From: Mesorhizobium qingshengii
Lineage (GTDB): Bacteria > Pseudomonadota > Alphaproteobacteria > Rhizobiales > Rhizobiaceae
Length of the DNA: 64,000 bases
Assembly (NCBI RefSeq): GCF_900103325.1
Contig: NZ_FMXM01000007.1
Coordinates: 186,001-250,000, forward strand
Reading direction: 5' to 3'
Part shown: positions 1 through 9,045 of the stretch, piece by piece
How the letters are laid out: each line of letters starts with the position of its first letter
Position numbering within the stretch: position 1 is the first letter of the stretch
Made by a program: the position numbers and the translations under genes
The notes under the pieces: model-generated
What the model was told of the DNA's origin: nothing
Database searches by the model: none
The model's input: the letters and a program-made list of their open reading frames with translations, nothing else

Positions 1-86
1 CCGGGCTGGTCCTTCTCAGGGACGATTTCAACGTTGGCCGCAACAACGAAGAATGGAACACATTCCTGGCTATAAGGCCGTCATGA
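1..86 (+). CDS. 3' end of an unidentified protein (partial)
   Basis: The third forward frame is open from the window edge and stops at the TGA at 84-86, giving 27 residues that end in FLAIRPS. Codon third positions are GC-rich, as in the real genes nearby, and no other frame looks better. The start lies outside the window. Too little is present to name a family, so no function is given. Confidence 0.45.
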   Translation, partial: GLVLLRDDFNVGRNNEEWNTFLAIRPS

Positions 87-380
87 CGCGGCGCGGACGG
101 TTGCTGTTTTCGCTGCCCGGCCGGATGTCCGATCGACAGCTGGATGCTCGCCGGCATGATGTGCCGGCGCGATGTACGTGCCCATTCAGGCTACCGACGC
201 GACGAATGCCATCCGGGATCGAGCGCTTCAGCTGGAAGGCTACGTTCGCGTGATGGCGATCGATGAGTGACGGGCGGCTATTGATGCTTACCCGGCCGAT
301 CACCTCCCGACTTTGCGAATAAGCGAGACATTGCTACTGCGGTGATGTAGTGCCGGTTCCTGCAATCCGGGGGGATCAGG
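87..380. other. Gap with no convincing gene; possible small remnant
   Basis: The stretch between the partial gene and the DUF3592 gene holds only short open frames. One frame (ATG at 172, stop at 268-270) would give a 32-residue peptide beginning MYVPIQATDA with amphipathic, protein-like composition. It has no obvious ribosome binding site and may be the tail of a decayed gene. Nothing else was recognised. Confidence 0.35.
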
Positions 381-1355
381 GTGGAGCTCAAGATTCTGCT
401 CGTCGGCTTTGCCTGCGCGGTCGCCGGCGGGCTGTCGATCGTCACTTTCCTGAAATGGCGAGAGGTGAAGGCGGTCAGCCGCTGGTTGCCGGCGCCGGGA
501 AAGATCATCTCCTCGCGGGTCGAGGCGCGTGAGGTCAAAAGCTCGGGCTCCGGCTCGGAGAGCAGCGATGCCACCGAGATCAGGAATTTTCCGGCGATCA
601 CCTACGAATACAAGGTGGGCGGCAAGATATTCCAGAGTTCGCACTACAGCGTGCAGGAGAACCTCGGGAATTTCGAAATCACCGAGACCCTGGCGCGGTT
701 TCCACGCGGCGCCAAGGTGACTGTCTTCTATAACCCGTCCGATCCGGCCAAGGCCGTGATCGAGCGCACCATGCCTGACGGCGCCTTCAAGTTCATGGTC
801 CAGCTTTCGGCTGGGCTGGTGATCGGCGCGCTGGTGCTGGTGTTCTCTGTCGGCGGCGTGCTGGAGGCAATCGGCCCGCATTTGCCAAAGCCGCAAAACC
901 TCGGCGCGGCGGCGTTGCTGCTTTTCATGGGCCTGTTTGTGCTGCGCATGGGCTTCGTCCAGAAAGCGATGGCCGAGCAGGCGGCGAAATGGCCGGTCGC
1001 CGCCGGCCGCATCGACGCGTCCGGCCTGCAGGCAATCAAGACCCGCGACCGGTTCGAGGGTTATCGGCCCTGGCGCACTGTTTTCAAGTCCCGCGTCGTC
1101 TACAGCTATGGCGTCGCCGGCCAGCGCTACAGCGCCGATCGCGTCGCCTTCGGCGCCACCATGACGGCTTCGCTGCCTGGCCTCGTCGGCGGCCAGGCGG
1201 CGCGCTATATCGAGGGCGGCAAGGTCGACGTGCACTATGATCCCGTCAACCCCGCCTCGGCGGTGCTCGAATGCCGGGTGCGCGGGCTCTGGGTGCTGTG
1301 GGTCTGTTCCGTCGGCTTTCTCGGCGGCGCTGCCTTGCTGGTCGGGCTGGTCTGA
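381..1355 (+). CDS. DUF3592 domain membrane protein with two copies of the domain
   Basis: This 324-residue protein starts at a GTG preceded by a purine-rich GGGGATCAGG. It has a first membrane helix at about 4-20, a soluble DUF3592-like module at about 37-130, two membrane helices at about 137-163 and 173-194, a second DUF3592-like module at about 203-300, and a last helix at about 302-324. Both modules carry the family's signature of a variable beta-rich stretch followed by V.V.YNP or V.V.YDP and then P..AV.E. The function of DUF3592 is not known. The pseudo-twofold layout suggests an internal duplication. It stands alone, convergent with the small secreted gene at 1368. Confidence 0.85.
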   Translation: MELKILLVGFACAVAGGLSIVTFLKWREVKAVSRWLPAPGKIISSRVEAREVKSSGSGSESSDATEIRNFPAITYEYKVGGKIFQSSHYSVQENLGNFEITETLARFPRGAKVTVFYNPSDPAKAVIERTMPDGAFKFMVQLSAGLVIGALVLVFSVGGVLEAIGPHLPKPQNLGAAALLLFMGLFVLRMGFVQKAMAEQAAKWPVAAGRIDASGLQAIKTRDRFEGYRPWRTVFKSRVVYSYGVAGQRYSADRVAFGATMTASLPGLVGGQAARYIEGGKVDVHYDPVNPASAVLECRVRGLWVLWVCSVGFLGGAALLVGLV

Positions 1356-1367
1356 GGCCGGCTTCCT

Positions 1368-1730
1368 TCAGCAGCGGGCGAGAGGCCCGCTGTCGAAACC
1401 AGGCCAGGTGAACCGCACCCTGACGCCGTGCCTGACCATATGGACGACGCGGGAAAACGGCTCCGCGAGCGACGGGTCCGCGCCGTAGCACTGGCTCGCA
1501 TGCACCACCCAGCCGGTGGCGGATTTGTGAAATGTCGCGTGCTCGCAGCCGAATTGGGGAAGCGACAGGGCCGACTGATCCACGGTGAAGACAGTCTGGC
1601 GCTGGACATCCGCGGCCGCGCTGCAGTTCAGCCTGTCCCTGGACCACGTCCCGACATAGGGCGGCGCCGCGAGCGCGGGGCCAACCGCGCATGCGGATAT
1701 TGCAATCGTCATTGCCAAACGCCGCATCAC
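1368..1730 (-). CDS. Small secreted protein of unknown function
   Basis: The 120-residue product has a clear Sec signal peptide (about residues 1-21, ending ALA-A) and a mature part that starts PPYVGTWSRD. It contains four cysteines (C36, C62, C80, C120 by rough count) that could form disulphides in the periplasm. The PYVGTW opening resembles lipocalin-like or lysozyme-inhibitor-type small beta proteins, but this is only a composition-level hint. It ends 12 bases from the DUF3592 gene on the other strand. Confidence 0.7.
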   Translation of the reverse strand: MMRRLAMTIAISACAVGPALAAPPYVGTWSRDRLNCSAAADVQRQTVFTVDQSALSLPQFGCEHATFHKSATGWVVHASQCYGADPSLAEPFSRVVHMVRHGVRVRFTWPGFDSGPLARC

Positions 1731-1839
1731 CAGACTATCTCCTTCGATTGGTGCGCTCGACCATATAGGTTGTTGAAGTTGCGAGGCGGCAATTCCATAA
1801 GGGCTATCTCATGCGCTTTGAACGCGCCAAGACCCTGCG

Positions 1840-2103
1840 ATGAGCACTCGCATCGAAGACATGAGAAACCTCGGACCAGCCATGGCGCGGATGCTGGCGG
1901 AAATTGATATTTTCAGTGAAGAGGATTTGCGCAGTTTCGGCGCGATTGGAGCTTACCACCGATTGAGGTTCCGGTTCGGTCGGCATGTGACGATCCTCGC
2001 GCTCTATGCGATGGAGGCGGCAATTCGCGGTTGCGACTGGCGGGCGCTTGATGCTGAAACCAAGGAGCATCTGCGCGGGCAGGCGGGGCAGAACAGGCAT
2101 TAG
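1840..2103 (+). CDS. TfoX/Sxy C-terminal domain protein
   Basis: The 87-residue protein matches the stand-alone C-terminal domain of TfoX: MRNLGP near the start, then a helix-hairpin-helix-like run with IGAYHRLRF and LYAMEAAIRG. In gammaproteobacteria full TfoX regulates competence; the short single-domain version common in rhizobia has no proven role. It is transcribed divergently from the secreted protein at 1730, with about 110 bases between them. Confidence 0.8.
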   Translation: MSTRIEDMRNLGPAMARMLAEIDIFSEEDLRSFGAIGAYHRLRFRFGRHVTILALYAMEAAIRGCDWRALDAETKEHLRGQAGQNRH

Positions 2104-2219
2104 GTACCGACAGGGAGCGGATAAATGCAGCCGTTCGGGATTTCGCTTAGGCTTTTGCGCGGATGATGCGACTGTGCGGGCCGGCGCGCGGCCGGGCAAC
2201 GCTTTCCCAGAGACATTTG

Positions 2220-2741
2220 ATGATCACCCGCAAACTGGCCTTCGTTTTCCTGGGGCTGCTGGGCCCGATGCAGGCAGCGGGCGCCGGGGAATGTCTGCTG
2301 AGCCACGCCACCTACCGCGAGCCCCGTTCGGGCGCGGTGATGCAGTTCCGGCCGATCGACAACGAACCGGCGGCGCTGACGGCCGAGGTGTTTTCGCTGA
2401 CCGTGCCGCATACCGATATTCGTCTGCCGGCCGACATCACCTGGACCAACGGCAAGAATTCGTTTCCGCTCGGCACCATCCGCCACGCCTGCACCGACGA
2501 GGATCGCGAAGCGGGGCTGGAGGACGGCAGCGGACTGTGCAGGATATGGGATGGGCAGGTCTATGCCTTGACCGGCGGCGGCGCCGAGCAGTTGAATTCC
2601 CGCGAAGCGACACCGGCGCCGAAAGGGTTGCTGCTGCCCGATTTCGGCGCGACTTTCACCGAAGGGCCCGATTTCGCCAAAGCCAATCCAGAGGGCTGGG
2701 CGTGGGATGCCTTCACCTTGACAGGATGCAGCGATGAATAG
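2220..2741 (+). CDS. Secreted protein of unknown function
   Basis: Starting at the ATG at 2220 gives 173 residues that open with a signal peptide (MITRKLAFVFLGLLG, cleavage near AAGAGE). An upstream in-frame ATG at 2163 would add 19 charged residues ahead of the signal and is less likely. The mature part has four or more cysteines and no motif I recognise. Its stop overlaps the start of the next gene (ATGAATAG), so the two are translationally coupled and probably act together in the periplasm. Confidence 0.75.
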   Translation: MITRKLAFVFLGLLGPMQAAGAGECLLSHATYREPRSGAVMQFRPIDNEPAALTAEVFSLTVPHTDIRLPADITWTNGKNSFPLGTIRHACTDEDREAGLEDGSGLCRIWDGQVYALTGGGAEQLNSREATPAPKGLLLPDFGATFTEGPDFAKANPEGWAWDAFTLTGCSDE

Positions 2742-3360
2742 CGCCATGAGATCGATCGTCTGGATCAGCGCCCTGTTGGCATACCTGACGATATCCGCCG
2801 TGGCACGTGCGGACGAGCCGGCGCCGTCGCGCCCGCCGGTCGACAAATGCGCCTGGGAAAGGCTCGCCGACAAGACGATCGGTCTTGCCGCCTGGGTGCA
2901 GCGCTGCGACTTCGGCTTCCGCCAGATCCATTTCGAGTTCGCCGGCAACGCGCTCGCCATCAAATACAGCGATGGCGGCGCGGCCGACCCTCTGGTCGAA
3001 CTGTTCGACATCCAGCCCGGCGAGACCGCCGAGGCTGCATTGCAGCGGCTGTTCCTGGAAAAGACCGACAAGGCCGTCAGCGCCCGATGCGTGTTGGCGC
3101 CCTACGCGGAGGGCGCAGTGCCCGCCAGCGTCAAACGCTACACTTTCAGCCCCGACGCCGCCTATGCGAAAGAACTGAAAGCGCCTGCCGACCCCAACGA
3201 GGTGCCCAAACCGCCCTGCGGCGACTGGGGCGAAATGCCTGACGGCATCCAGTATTTCGAGGTGCCGGCGGGCGAGGCTCGCAAACTACTGTTCGTCCGT
3301 GTCGGGCAGGATGAACCGTTGTTTGACGAGCAGACGCTGCGTGTGTTGCCGGCGGGATAA
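2734..3360 (+). CDS. Secreted protein of unknown function, coupled to the preceding gene
   Basis: This 208-residue protein overlaps the previous gene by 8 bases. It has a signal peptide (hydrophobic run from about residue 6 to 25, ending ARA-DEP). Cysteines are spaced through the mature part (WERLADKT, VQRCDF, ARCVLAP, PPCGDW). It has no family I can name. Its 3' end is followed within about 85 bases by the truncated transposase on the other strand. Confidence 0.75.
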   Translation: MNSAMRSIVWISALLAYLTISAVARADEPAPSRPPVDKCAWERLADKTIGLAAWVQRCDFGFRQIHFEFAGNALAIKYSDGGAADPLVELFDIQPGETAEAALQRLFLEKTDKAVSARCVLAPYAEGAVPASVKRYTFSPDAAYAKELKAPADPNEVPKPPCGDWGEMPDGIQYFEVPAGEARKLLFVRVGQDEPLFDEQTLRVLPAG

Positions 3361-3443
3361 ACTAGGCGCTGGACAAGCACCGGCTCGGATGGAGCAGAAT
3401 CGTAGTCCTGCTGCGTGCTGTGACAATCACCCGACTTAGCTGC

Positions 3444-3842
3444 CTTGGGCTGCGCCAGCACGGCCGCCAGGAACTTCGCCGCGATGTCGCCCTCCAGCAA
3501 CCGGTCGCGGTTCTTGGAGAACACAGAATGATCCCAGGCCGCATCGTCAACGCCAATCCCGACGAACCAGCGGAACAGAAGGTCGTATTCCAGCCGCTCC
3601 ATCAACAGCCGCTCCGAGCGGATCGAATAGAACGCCTGCAACAGCATCGCCCGCAGCAGCTTCTCCGGCGGGATCGATGGCCGTCCGATCGGCGAATACA
3701 GCGCCGCGAAGTCCCGCTCCAGCGCCGACAGCGCCTCGCTCACGATTAACCGGATCGCTCGCAACGGATGATTGCGCCGCACCCGCGCCTCGAGGTCAAC
3801 GTAGCTGAACAGTTCGCCAGTTCGATCGTCGCCGCCGCGCAC
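3444..3842 (-). pseudogene. Truncated IS5-family transposase (N-terminal part only)
   Basis: Residues 1 to about 133 read as the N-terminal region of the rhizobial IS5-type transposase: MRGGDDRTGELFSY, LEARVRRNHPLRAI, YSPIGRPSIPPEKLL, LLFRWFVG, DHSVFSKNRDRLL. Family identity stops after LAQPK (codon at 3444-3446). The usual DHFSVDGT catalytic stretch and the rest of the DDE domain are absent; the frame runs on as unrelated sequence into the antisense of the secreted-protein gene. It is therefore a dead fragment of a protein that is normally more than twice as long. Confidence 0.85.
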
Positions 3843-3922
3843 TCGTCACCTCCGAATCCCTTCGGAACCAGTGAATCACCGCTGCGGCCCAGTGGCGAGC
3901 GCCTTTTTCAACGGCCTGCTAG
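3444..3922 (-). mobile_element. IS5-type insertion sequence remnant, one end retained
   Basis: The segment holds the transposase start plus its upstream leader. The outer edge near 3904-3922 reads TTTTTCAACGGCCTGCTAG, which resembles the terminal sequence I recall for this IS group, with CTAG at the junction. The other end is missing: after 3444 there is about 80 bases of unassigned sequence before the stop of the secreted-protein gene. An insertion followed by deletion explains both the loss of the transposase C-terminus and of the DUF4062 3' end. Confidence 0.7.
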
Positions 3923-4540
3923 ATTTGCTAAATTCTCTATTTCAATAGGCGGGCGAATTGCAGCGATTTTTGATCGCAATTCTTCATTTTCTTTGCGGAC
4001 ATGGTTGAGCTCATTGAGCGCATCTATATTAGCTGTTCGATCACCTCGTATCCAACCTATAGCGGGGTAACGATTGATAGCGCTCGTTAGCGTTGTGGCC
4101 ACCTGACCAGCTAGTTGGTCACCATTGTCCCACATCCGAACCAAGCGCCCTCGGCCGACCTTGCTTCGAAATGCTTCAAGCTTCTCAGCCAGCATTGGAT
4201 CACGATCCGTTTGAGCAACTGTAATTTGCGTAAGATCTTTTCGCACAAACCCGAGCACAGGTTTGCCAATTGCTGTCGCGTAGTCGTATTCTTTTTCTGT
4301 ATAGGAGACTCCGTCCGATGCGACTGAGCCGTATCTTCCAGACACGATCAGCAAGTAGTAGTCGCAAATATCAATGACGGTTTTAATAAATTCGAAAGTC
4401 TCTTCGTCGGACGCAGGGAAAAATTCCATACCGGATGGAATGCAATTCAACTCTAGGAGGGTTTGCATGACCTTGCGTCGCTCAACTTCTAAGTCAGAAA
4501 AAGTTGAACTCAAGAATATCTGATAGCGCTTTTGCTCCAT
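3908..4540 (-). pseudogene. DUF4062 protein gene, 3' end lost at the IS remnant
   Basis: The 210-residue product begins MEQKRYQIFLSSTFSDL, the hallmark opening of DUF4062 proteins, with SGRYGS and SYTEKEYDYA further on; this TIR/SEFIR-like fold is often found in proteins of about 350 residues or more. Residues 170-195 form a short coiled coil. The last residues (about NLAGR) and the stop are supplied by the IS end, so the C-terminal half is gone. The gene is clearly AT-richer than its neighbours, which points to horizontal origin. It may still make a shortened protein. An alternative is a naturally short variant, but the stop lying in the IS end argues against it. Confidence 0.7.
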
Positions 4541-4552
4541 TATTTCACCATT

Positions 4553-4581
4553 AAAAAGGCTCGCATCATTCGATGCGAGCC
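4553..4581 (-). terminator. Intrinsic terminator of nrdJ
   Basis: Read on the minus strand, a perfect 9-bp stem (GGCTCGCAT / ATGCGAGCC) with a 6-base loop is followed by TTTTT. It lies 25 bases past the nrdJ stop and only 12 bases before the DUF4062 start, leaving no room for a separate promoter between them. Confidence 0.9.
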
Positions 4582-4605
4582 CCTCTTAAATAAATCAAAA
4601 TTTTC

Positions 4606-7600
4606 TCAGCTGCACCCGCTCGTGGCACCGCACGTATCGCACTTCTCGCAGGTCCCATTCCGCACCATCGTAAAATTCTGGCACTCGGAGCAGGAATTGC
4701 CGGTATAGCCCTGCAGCAGCGACCTGGCGCGGCGGTCGGCGGCGAGTTTCTTCGCTTCGGCCGCCTCAACAGCTGCGGCGTCGGTGAACAGCGCCGCCGT
4801 GGCGTCCGAAGCCTCGGAAGCAGCACCCGCCGCTCCCTCGAAGGCGATCTCCTCCGCCAGTTCCTTCGCCCGCTCCTCATAGTCGCGCTTGTAGGCGACC
4901 GCCTCGTCGCTGGCCGGTTTCAGCGCCAGCACGTTGGAGCCGGAGAAGGCGGTCGGTGCCGAGCGGGCAGGGGCGCCGGAGGGTGCCGAACCGGCAAATC
5001 CCTTCGGCTCGCTGCCGCTCACCCGCGACACCAGCTTCACCGGCGAACCACGGGTCAGGCCCTTGGAGACGGCGTCGGTCTTGCCTTCGCTGATGTTGCG
5101 GCCAAGCGCGGTGTTGGAGAAATCCGACTGGTCGACATGGGCGAGGTCGTTGCGGCCGAGATAGGAGATGGCAAGCTCGCGGAACACGTAGTCGAGGATC
5201 GACGTCGCGCTCTTGATGGCGTCGTTGCCCTGCACCATGCCGGCCGGCTCGAACTTGGTGAAGGTGAAGGCGTGCACATATTCGTCGAGCGGCACGCCAT
5301 ATTGCAGGCCGAGCGAGATGGCGATGGCGAAGTTGTTGAGAAGGCCACGCAGGGTCGCGCCTTCCTTGTTCATGTCGATGAAGATCTCGCCGAGGCGGCC
5401 ATCATCATATTCGCCGGTGCGCAGGAAGATGGTGTTGCCACCGATCTTTGCCTTCTGCGTGTAGCCCTTGCGGCGGCCGGGCAGCTTTTCCTGCTCGCGC
5501 GACACGCGCTCGATGATGCGCTCGACGATCCGTTCGGTGATCTGCACCGCACGCTGCGCGGCGGGCGCGGCGATCAGCTGCTCGACGGCTTCGTCCTCCT
5601 CGTCCTCGCCATCGGCGAGCAGCGAGGAATTCAGCGGCTGCGACAGCTTCGAGCCGTCGCGGTAGAGCGCGTTGGCCTTCAGCGCCAGCTTCCACGACAG
5701 CATGTAGGCGCCCTTGGCGTCTTCCACCGTCGCATCGTTCGGCATGTTGATGGTCTTGGAGATGGCACCCGAGATGAAGGGCTGCGCCGCCGCCATCATC
5801 TGGATGTGGCTGTTGATCGACAGTGAACGCTTGCCGATCTTGCCGCACGGGCTGGCGCAGTCGAACACGGCAAGGTGTTCGGCCTTGAGGAAGGGCGCGC
5901 CTTCCAGCGTCATGGCACCGCAGACATGGATGTTGGCGGCCTCGATATCCTTCTTGGCGAAGCCGAGCGCCGGCAGCATCTCGAACGAGAAGTCGTTGAG
6001 CTGCTCGTCGGTGAATCCGAATGTCTCCTTCACCCAGTCGGCGCCGAGCGTCCACTGGTTGAAGACGAACTTGATGTCGAAGGCCGACTTCAGCGCCGCG
6101 TTGAGCGCCGCGATCTTGTCGTCGGTGAAGCCCTTGGCCTTGAGCGAGCCGGGATTGACGCCGGGTGCCTGGTTGAGATTGCCGTGGCCGACCGCATAGG
6201 CCTCCATCTCGGCGATCTGGGCTTCCGAATAGCCGAGCGTGCGCAGCGCTTCCGGCACGGCGCGGTTGATGATCTTGAAGTAGCCGCCGCCGGCCAGCTT
6301 CTTGAACTTCACCAGCGCGAAGTCGGGCTCGATGCCGGTGGTGTCGCAATCCATGACCAGGCCGATCGTGCCGGTCGGCGCGATCACGGTCGCCTGCGCA
6401 TTGCGGTAGCCATGTTCCTCGCCGAGCTCGATGGCGCGGTCCCAGGCGGCTTTCGCATGCTCGGCAAGCGCCTGCTGCTTGAGGTCGGAAGCGACCAGCG
6501 GCACCGGGTTGACGGCCAGCTTCTCGTAGCCGTCCTTGTCGCCATAGGCGGCGCGGCGATGGTTGCGCATGACGCGCAGCATGTTCTGCGCGTTGCGGTC
6601 GTAATCGGCGAAGGCGCCGAGTTCGGAAGCCATCTCGGCGGAGGTGGCATAGGCGGTGCCGGTCATGATCGCGGTGAGTGCGGCGCAGATGGCGCGGCCC
6701 TCGTCGGAATCGTAGGGAATGCCCGACGTCATCAGCAGGCCGCCAATATTGGCATAGCCGAGGCCGAGCGTGCGGTATTCGTAGGAGAGCTTGGCGATCT
6801 CCTTCGACGGGAACTGCGCCATCATCACCGAGATCTCGAGCACGATGGTCCACAGCCGCACGGTGTGCTCGTAGGCCGATATGTCGATGGTGCCGTCCGC
6901 GTTGCGGTAGGGCAAGAGGTTGATCGAGGCGAGGTTGCAGGCGGTGTCGTCGAGGAACATGTATTCCGAGCACGGGTTGGACGCCCGGATCGCACCGGCG
7001 GAAGCGCAGGTGTGCCAGTCGTTCATCGTCGTGTTGAAATGCAGGCCCGGATCGGCCGACGCCCAGGCGGCGTAGCCGATCTTTTCCCAGAGATCGCGCG
7101 CCTTCAGCGTCTTCAAGACCTTGCCGTCCTTGCGGGCGGTGAGGTGCCAGTCGGCGTCATCCTCGACGGCGCGCAGGAAATTGTCCTTCAGCGACACCGA
7201 ATTGTTGGAGTTCTGGCCCGAAACCGTGAGGTAGGCGTCCGAATCCCAGTCGGTGTCGTAGGTCTTGAACGACATCGAGGTGTAGCCCTGCTTGGCAAAC
7301 TGGATGACGCGGTAGATGTAGTTCTCCGGCACCGCGTCCTTCTTGGCCAGCTTGATCTCGCGCTTCAGCGCGGTGTTGATCGACGGGTCGAAGCAGTCGT
7401 CGCCATTGCCTTCGCAATTGACGCAGGCCTTCATGATCGCTTCGAGATGCTTCTTGACGATCTTGGAGCCGGTCACCAGCGAAGCGACCTTCTGCTCTTC
7501 ATTGACCTTCCAGTCGATGAATTCCTCGATATCGGGATGGTCGGCATCGACGATGACCATCTTGGCGGCGCGGCGCGTCGTGCCGCCCGACTTGATGGCG

Positions 7601-8400
7601 CCCGCGGCGCGGTCGCCGATCTTGAGGAAGCTCATCAGGCCGGACGAGCGGCCGCCGCCGGACAGCTTTTCGCCTTCGCCGCGCAGCAGCGAGAAGTTGG
7701 AGCCGGTGCCCGAGCCGTATTTGAACAGGCGCGCTTCACGCACCCAAAGGTCCATGATGCCGCCCTCGTTGACGAGGTCGTCCTGCACGCCCTGGATGAA
7801 GCAGGCATGCGGCTGCGGGTGCTCGTAGGAGGATTTCGACTTGGTCAGCTTGCCGGTGAACGGGTCGACATAGAAGTGGCCCTGGCTCGGGCCGTCGATG
7901 CCGTAGGCCCAGTGCAGGCCGGTGTTGAACCATTGCGGCGAGTTCGGCGCGACGCGCTGCGTGGCCAGCATGTAGGCAAGCTCGTCGCGGAAGGCGCGCG
8001 CGTCTTCCTCCGACGCCTTGAAGTAGCCGCCCTTCCAGCCCCAATAGGTCCAGGTGCCGGCCAGCCGGTCGAAGACCTGGCGGGCGTCGATCTCGGAACC
8101 GTAGCGCTCGGCTTCCGGCAGCTTGGCGAGTTCCGCCTCGTCGGCGACGGAGCGCCACAGGAAGGAGGGGACGTCGTTCTCCTCGACCTTCTTCAGGCGC
8201 GCGGGGACGCCGGCCTTGCGGAAATACTTCTGCGCCAGGATGTCGGCGGCGACCTGGGAGAACTGCGCCGGCACGTCGATATTGTCGAGGCGGAACACCA
8301 CCGAGCCATCCGGATTCTTGATCTCCGAAAGCGCCTTGCGGAATTCGATCTCCGCGTAAGCCGATTGCCCTTGCTTGGTGAAACGCCGCTCGATGCGCAT
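4606..8400 (-). CDS. nrdJ: Vitamin B12-dependent ribonucleotide reductase, class II
   Basis: The 1264-residue enzyme reduces ribonucleotides to deoxyribonucleotides using adenosylcobalamin as radical source, so it works with or without oxygen. Visible features are the redox cysteine in HACFIQG (about residue 200), the NPCSE active-site loop with the thiyl-radical cysteine and glutamate (about 475), the PTGTIG phosphate-binding loop (about 670), and a C-terminal tail with CSECQNF and CEKCDTCG that forms a zinc-ribbon/redox-cysteine segment. Length fits the long alphaproteobacterial NrdJ type. The start at 8400 is preceded by AAAAGGGACAGG. The gene is monocistronic, closed by the terminator at 4553-4581. 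Control by NrdR and DnaA is suggested by sites upstream. Confidence 0.97.
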   Translation of the reverse strand: MRIERRFTKQGQSAYAEIEFRKALSEIKNPDGSVVFRLDNIDVPAQFSQVAADILAQKYFRKAGVPARLKKVEENDVPSFLWRSVADEAELAKLPEAERYGSEIDARQVFDRLAGTWTYWGWKGGYFKASEEDARAFRDELAYMLATQRVAPNSPQWFNTGLHWAYGIDGPSQGHFYVDPFTGKLTKSKSSYEHPQPHACFIQGVQDDLVNEGGIMDLWVREARLFKYGSGTGSNFSLLRGEGEKLSGGGRSSGLMSFLKIGDRAAGAIKSGGTTRRAAKMVIVDADHPDIEEFIDWKVNEEQKVASLVTGSKIVKKHLEAIMKACVNCEGNGDDCFDPSINTALKREIKLAKKDAVPENYIYRVIQFAKQGYTSMSFKTYDTDWDSDAYLTVSGQNSNNSVSLKDNFLRAVEDDADWHLTARKDGKVLKTLKARDLWEKIGYAAWASADPGLHFNTTMNDWHTCASAGAIRASNPCSEYMFLDDTACNLASINLLPYRNADGTIDISAYEHTVRLWTIVLEISVMMAQFPSKEIAKLSYEYRTLGLGYANIGGLLMTSGIPYDSDEGRAICAALTAIMTGTAYATSAEMASELGAFADYDRNAQNMLRVMRNHRRAAYGDKDGYEKLAVNPVPLVASDLKQQALAEHAKAAWDRAIELGEEHGYRNAQATVIAPTGTIGLVMDCDTTGIEPDFALVKFKKLAGGGYFKIINRAVPEALRTLGYSEAQIAEMEAYAVGHGNLNQAPGVNPGSLKAKGFTDDKIAALNAALKSAFDIKFVFNQWTLGADWVKETFGFTDEQLNDFSFEMLPALGFAKKDIEAANIHVCGAMTLEGAPFLKAEHLAVFDCASPCGKIGKRSLSINSHIQMMAAAQPFISGAISKTINMPNDATVEDAKGAYMLSWKLALKANALYRDGSKLSQPLNSSLLADGEDEEDEAVEQLIAAPAAQRAVQITERIVERIIERVSREQEKLPGRRKGYTQKAKIGGNTIFLRTGEYDDGRLGEIFIDMNKEGATLRGLLNNFAIAISLGLQYGVPLDEYVHAFTFTKFEPAGMVQGNDAIKSATSILDYVFRELAISYLGRNDLAHVDQSDFSNTALGRNISEGKTDAVSKGLTRGSPVKLVSRVSGSEPKGFAGSAPSGAPARSAPTAFSGSNVLALKPASDEAVAYKRDYEERAKELAEEIAFEGAAGAASEASDATAALFTDAAAVEAAEAKKLAADRRARSLLQGYTGNSCSECQNFTMVRNGTCEKCDTCGATSGCS

Positions 8401-8415
8401 TGGTCCTGTCCCTTT

Positions 8416-8431
8416 TGTCTATATATAGCGC
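8416..8431 (-). promoter_or_regulatory. Possible NrdR box next to the nrdJ start
   Basis: The 10-base core CTATATATAG matches the centre of the NrdR consensus (acaCwAtATaTwGtgt) exactly, though the flanks do not. It lies only 16 bases before the nrdJ start codon, so it could instead be a promoter -10 region giving a very short leader. Confidence 0.35.
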
Positions 8432-8633
8432 TTTTCCCCGGGGATTTCTGCCCCCAATGCGAAACGCGCATGTCCGCCGTCCGCCGGCGTTCGAAAACGG
8501 CCGGCTCTCCATTTCGCAGCCTTCGTCCGCCCTGCTGGTCAAACTCCTTGCGAAGCGCCTGTCCAACTCGCCGACGAACCCCACGGGTCCCTCAAAACTG
8601 ATTTTTTTCGATTCCCTCAACCGAGGGAAATTC

Positions 8634-8649
8634 ACACTATCTAGCGTCG
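8634..8649 (-). promoter_or_regulatory. Candidate NrdR box (weaker of a pair)
   Basis: ACACTATCTAGCGTCG shares most positions of the NrdR consensus, and its left half resembles the diverged NrdR box I recall upstream of E. coli nrdAB. It starts 29 bases from the stronger box at 8663, close to the three-turn spacing of paired NrdR sites (usually 31-32). Confidence 0.45.
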
Positions 8650-8662
8650 AACCTAGCTGCAA

Positions 8663-8678
8663 ACACTAAATATAGTAT
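8663..8678 (-). promoter_or_regulatory. Candidate NrdR box (stronger of a pair)
   Basis: ACACTAAATATAGTAT fits the NrdR consensus at nearly all positions and is an imperfect palindrome in otherwise GC-rich DNA. NrdR is an ATP/dATP-sensing repressor of ribonucleotide reductase genes, so its presence upstream of nrdJ is expected biology. Confidence 0.6.
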
Positions 8679-8854
8679 TAACAGACAATTTATTCCAGTC
8701 CGACAATTCTCCCTATCGTCCCCCAAGCCGCCCCAATTCCAACGCTTCCGCCGGCCTCGTAAACAGGCGGAAATGCGGGAAAAAACTCACATAATCCGGG
8801 AAAAAGACCGGGCTCAGAACTTTCCGGTCGCGCTCTCAACAGGAGCACATGGCC

Positions 8855-8884
8855 TATAAAAGGCGACTCGTTTTGCGCCGTCAA
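8855..8884 (-). promoter_or_regulatory. Sigma70-type promoter reading toward nrdJ
   Basis: On the minus strand TTGACG is followed after 17-18 bases by TTTTAT/TTTATA, a near-canonical vegetative promoter. Transcription would start near 8845. The DnaA box sits just upstream of the -35. Confidence 0.55.
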
Positions 8885-8933
8885 GGATTCGTTTGCGTAG
8901 CTTTTGTGACCCCAACATCTTGTGTGTCACATA

Positions 8934-8942
8934 TGTGGATAA
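8934..8942 (-). promoter_or_regulatory. DnaA box upstream of nrdJ
   Basis: The sequence reads TTATCCACA on the minus strand, a perfect DnaA box, about 50 bases upstream of the putative -35. In E. coli the nrdAB promoter also has DnaA boxes upstream of NrdR boxes, so the arrangement is suggestive of replication-linked control. Confidence 0.55.
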
Positions 8943-9045
8943 CGGGGAAAGAATTGCGGTGCGGCGATGGCGATTTGCCGCCGGCGGTGCATGTGCGGCC
9001 GACGATCCAGCCGAGGCGCGAGCTTGCCAAGCTCGACCGCCACGT

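Larger units (their letters stand above)
8401..9045. other. Long regulatory gap upstream of nrdJ
   Basis: These 645 bases contain no convincing gene. They hold NrdR-box-like palindromes (8416-8431, 8634-8649, 8663-8678), a minus-strand promoter (8855-8884) and a DnaA box (8934-8942), listed separately. If the promoter at 8855-8884 is the main one, nrdJ has a leader of roughly 440 bases. I looked for a cobalamin-riboswitch B12 box in that leader and did not see one. Confidence 0.6.

Noticed and set aside
5875..8601. Very long open frame antisense to nrdJ (about 900 codons)
   Set aside because: It is the mirror of a GC-rich gene with strong third-position bias; its translation is rich in R, G, V, H and shows no family motif, while nrdJ on the other strand is unmistakable.
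8401..8845. Cobalamin riboswitch in the nrdJ leader
   Set aside because: A B12-dependent enzyme with a long leader made this worth testing, but no B12-box-like sequence or the usual core helices were seen.
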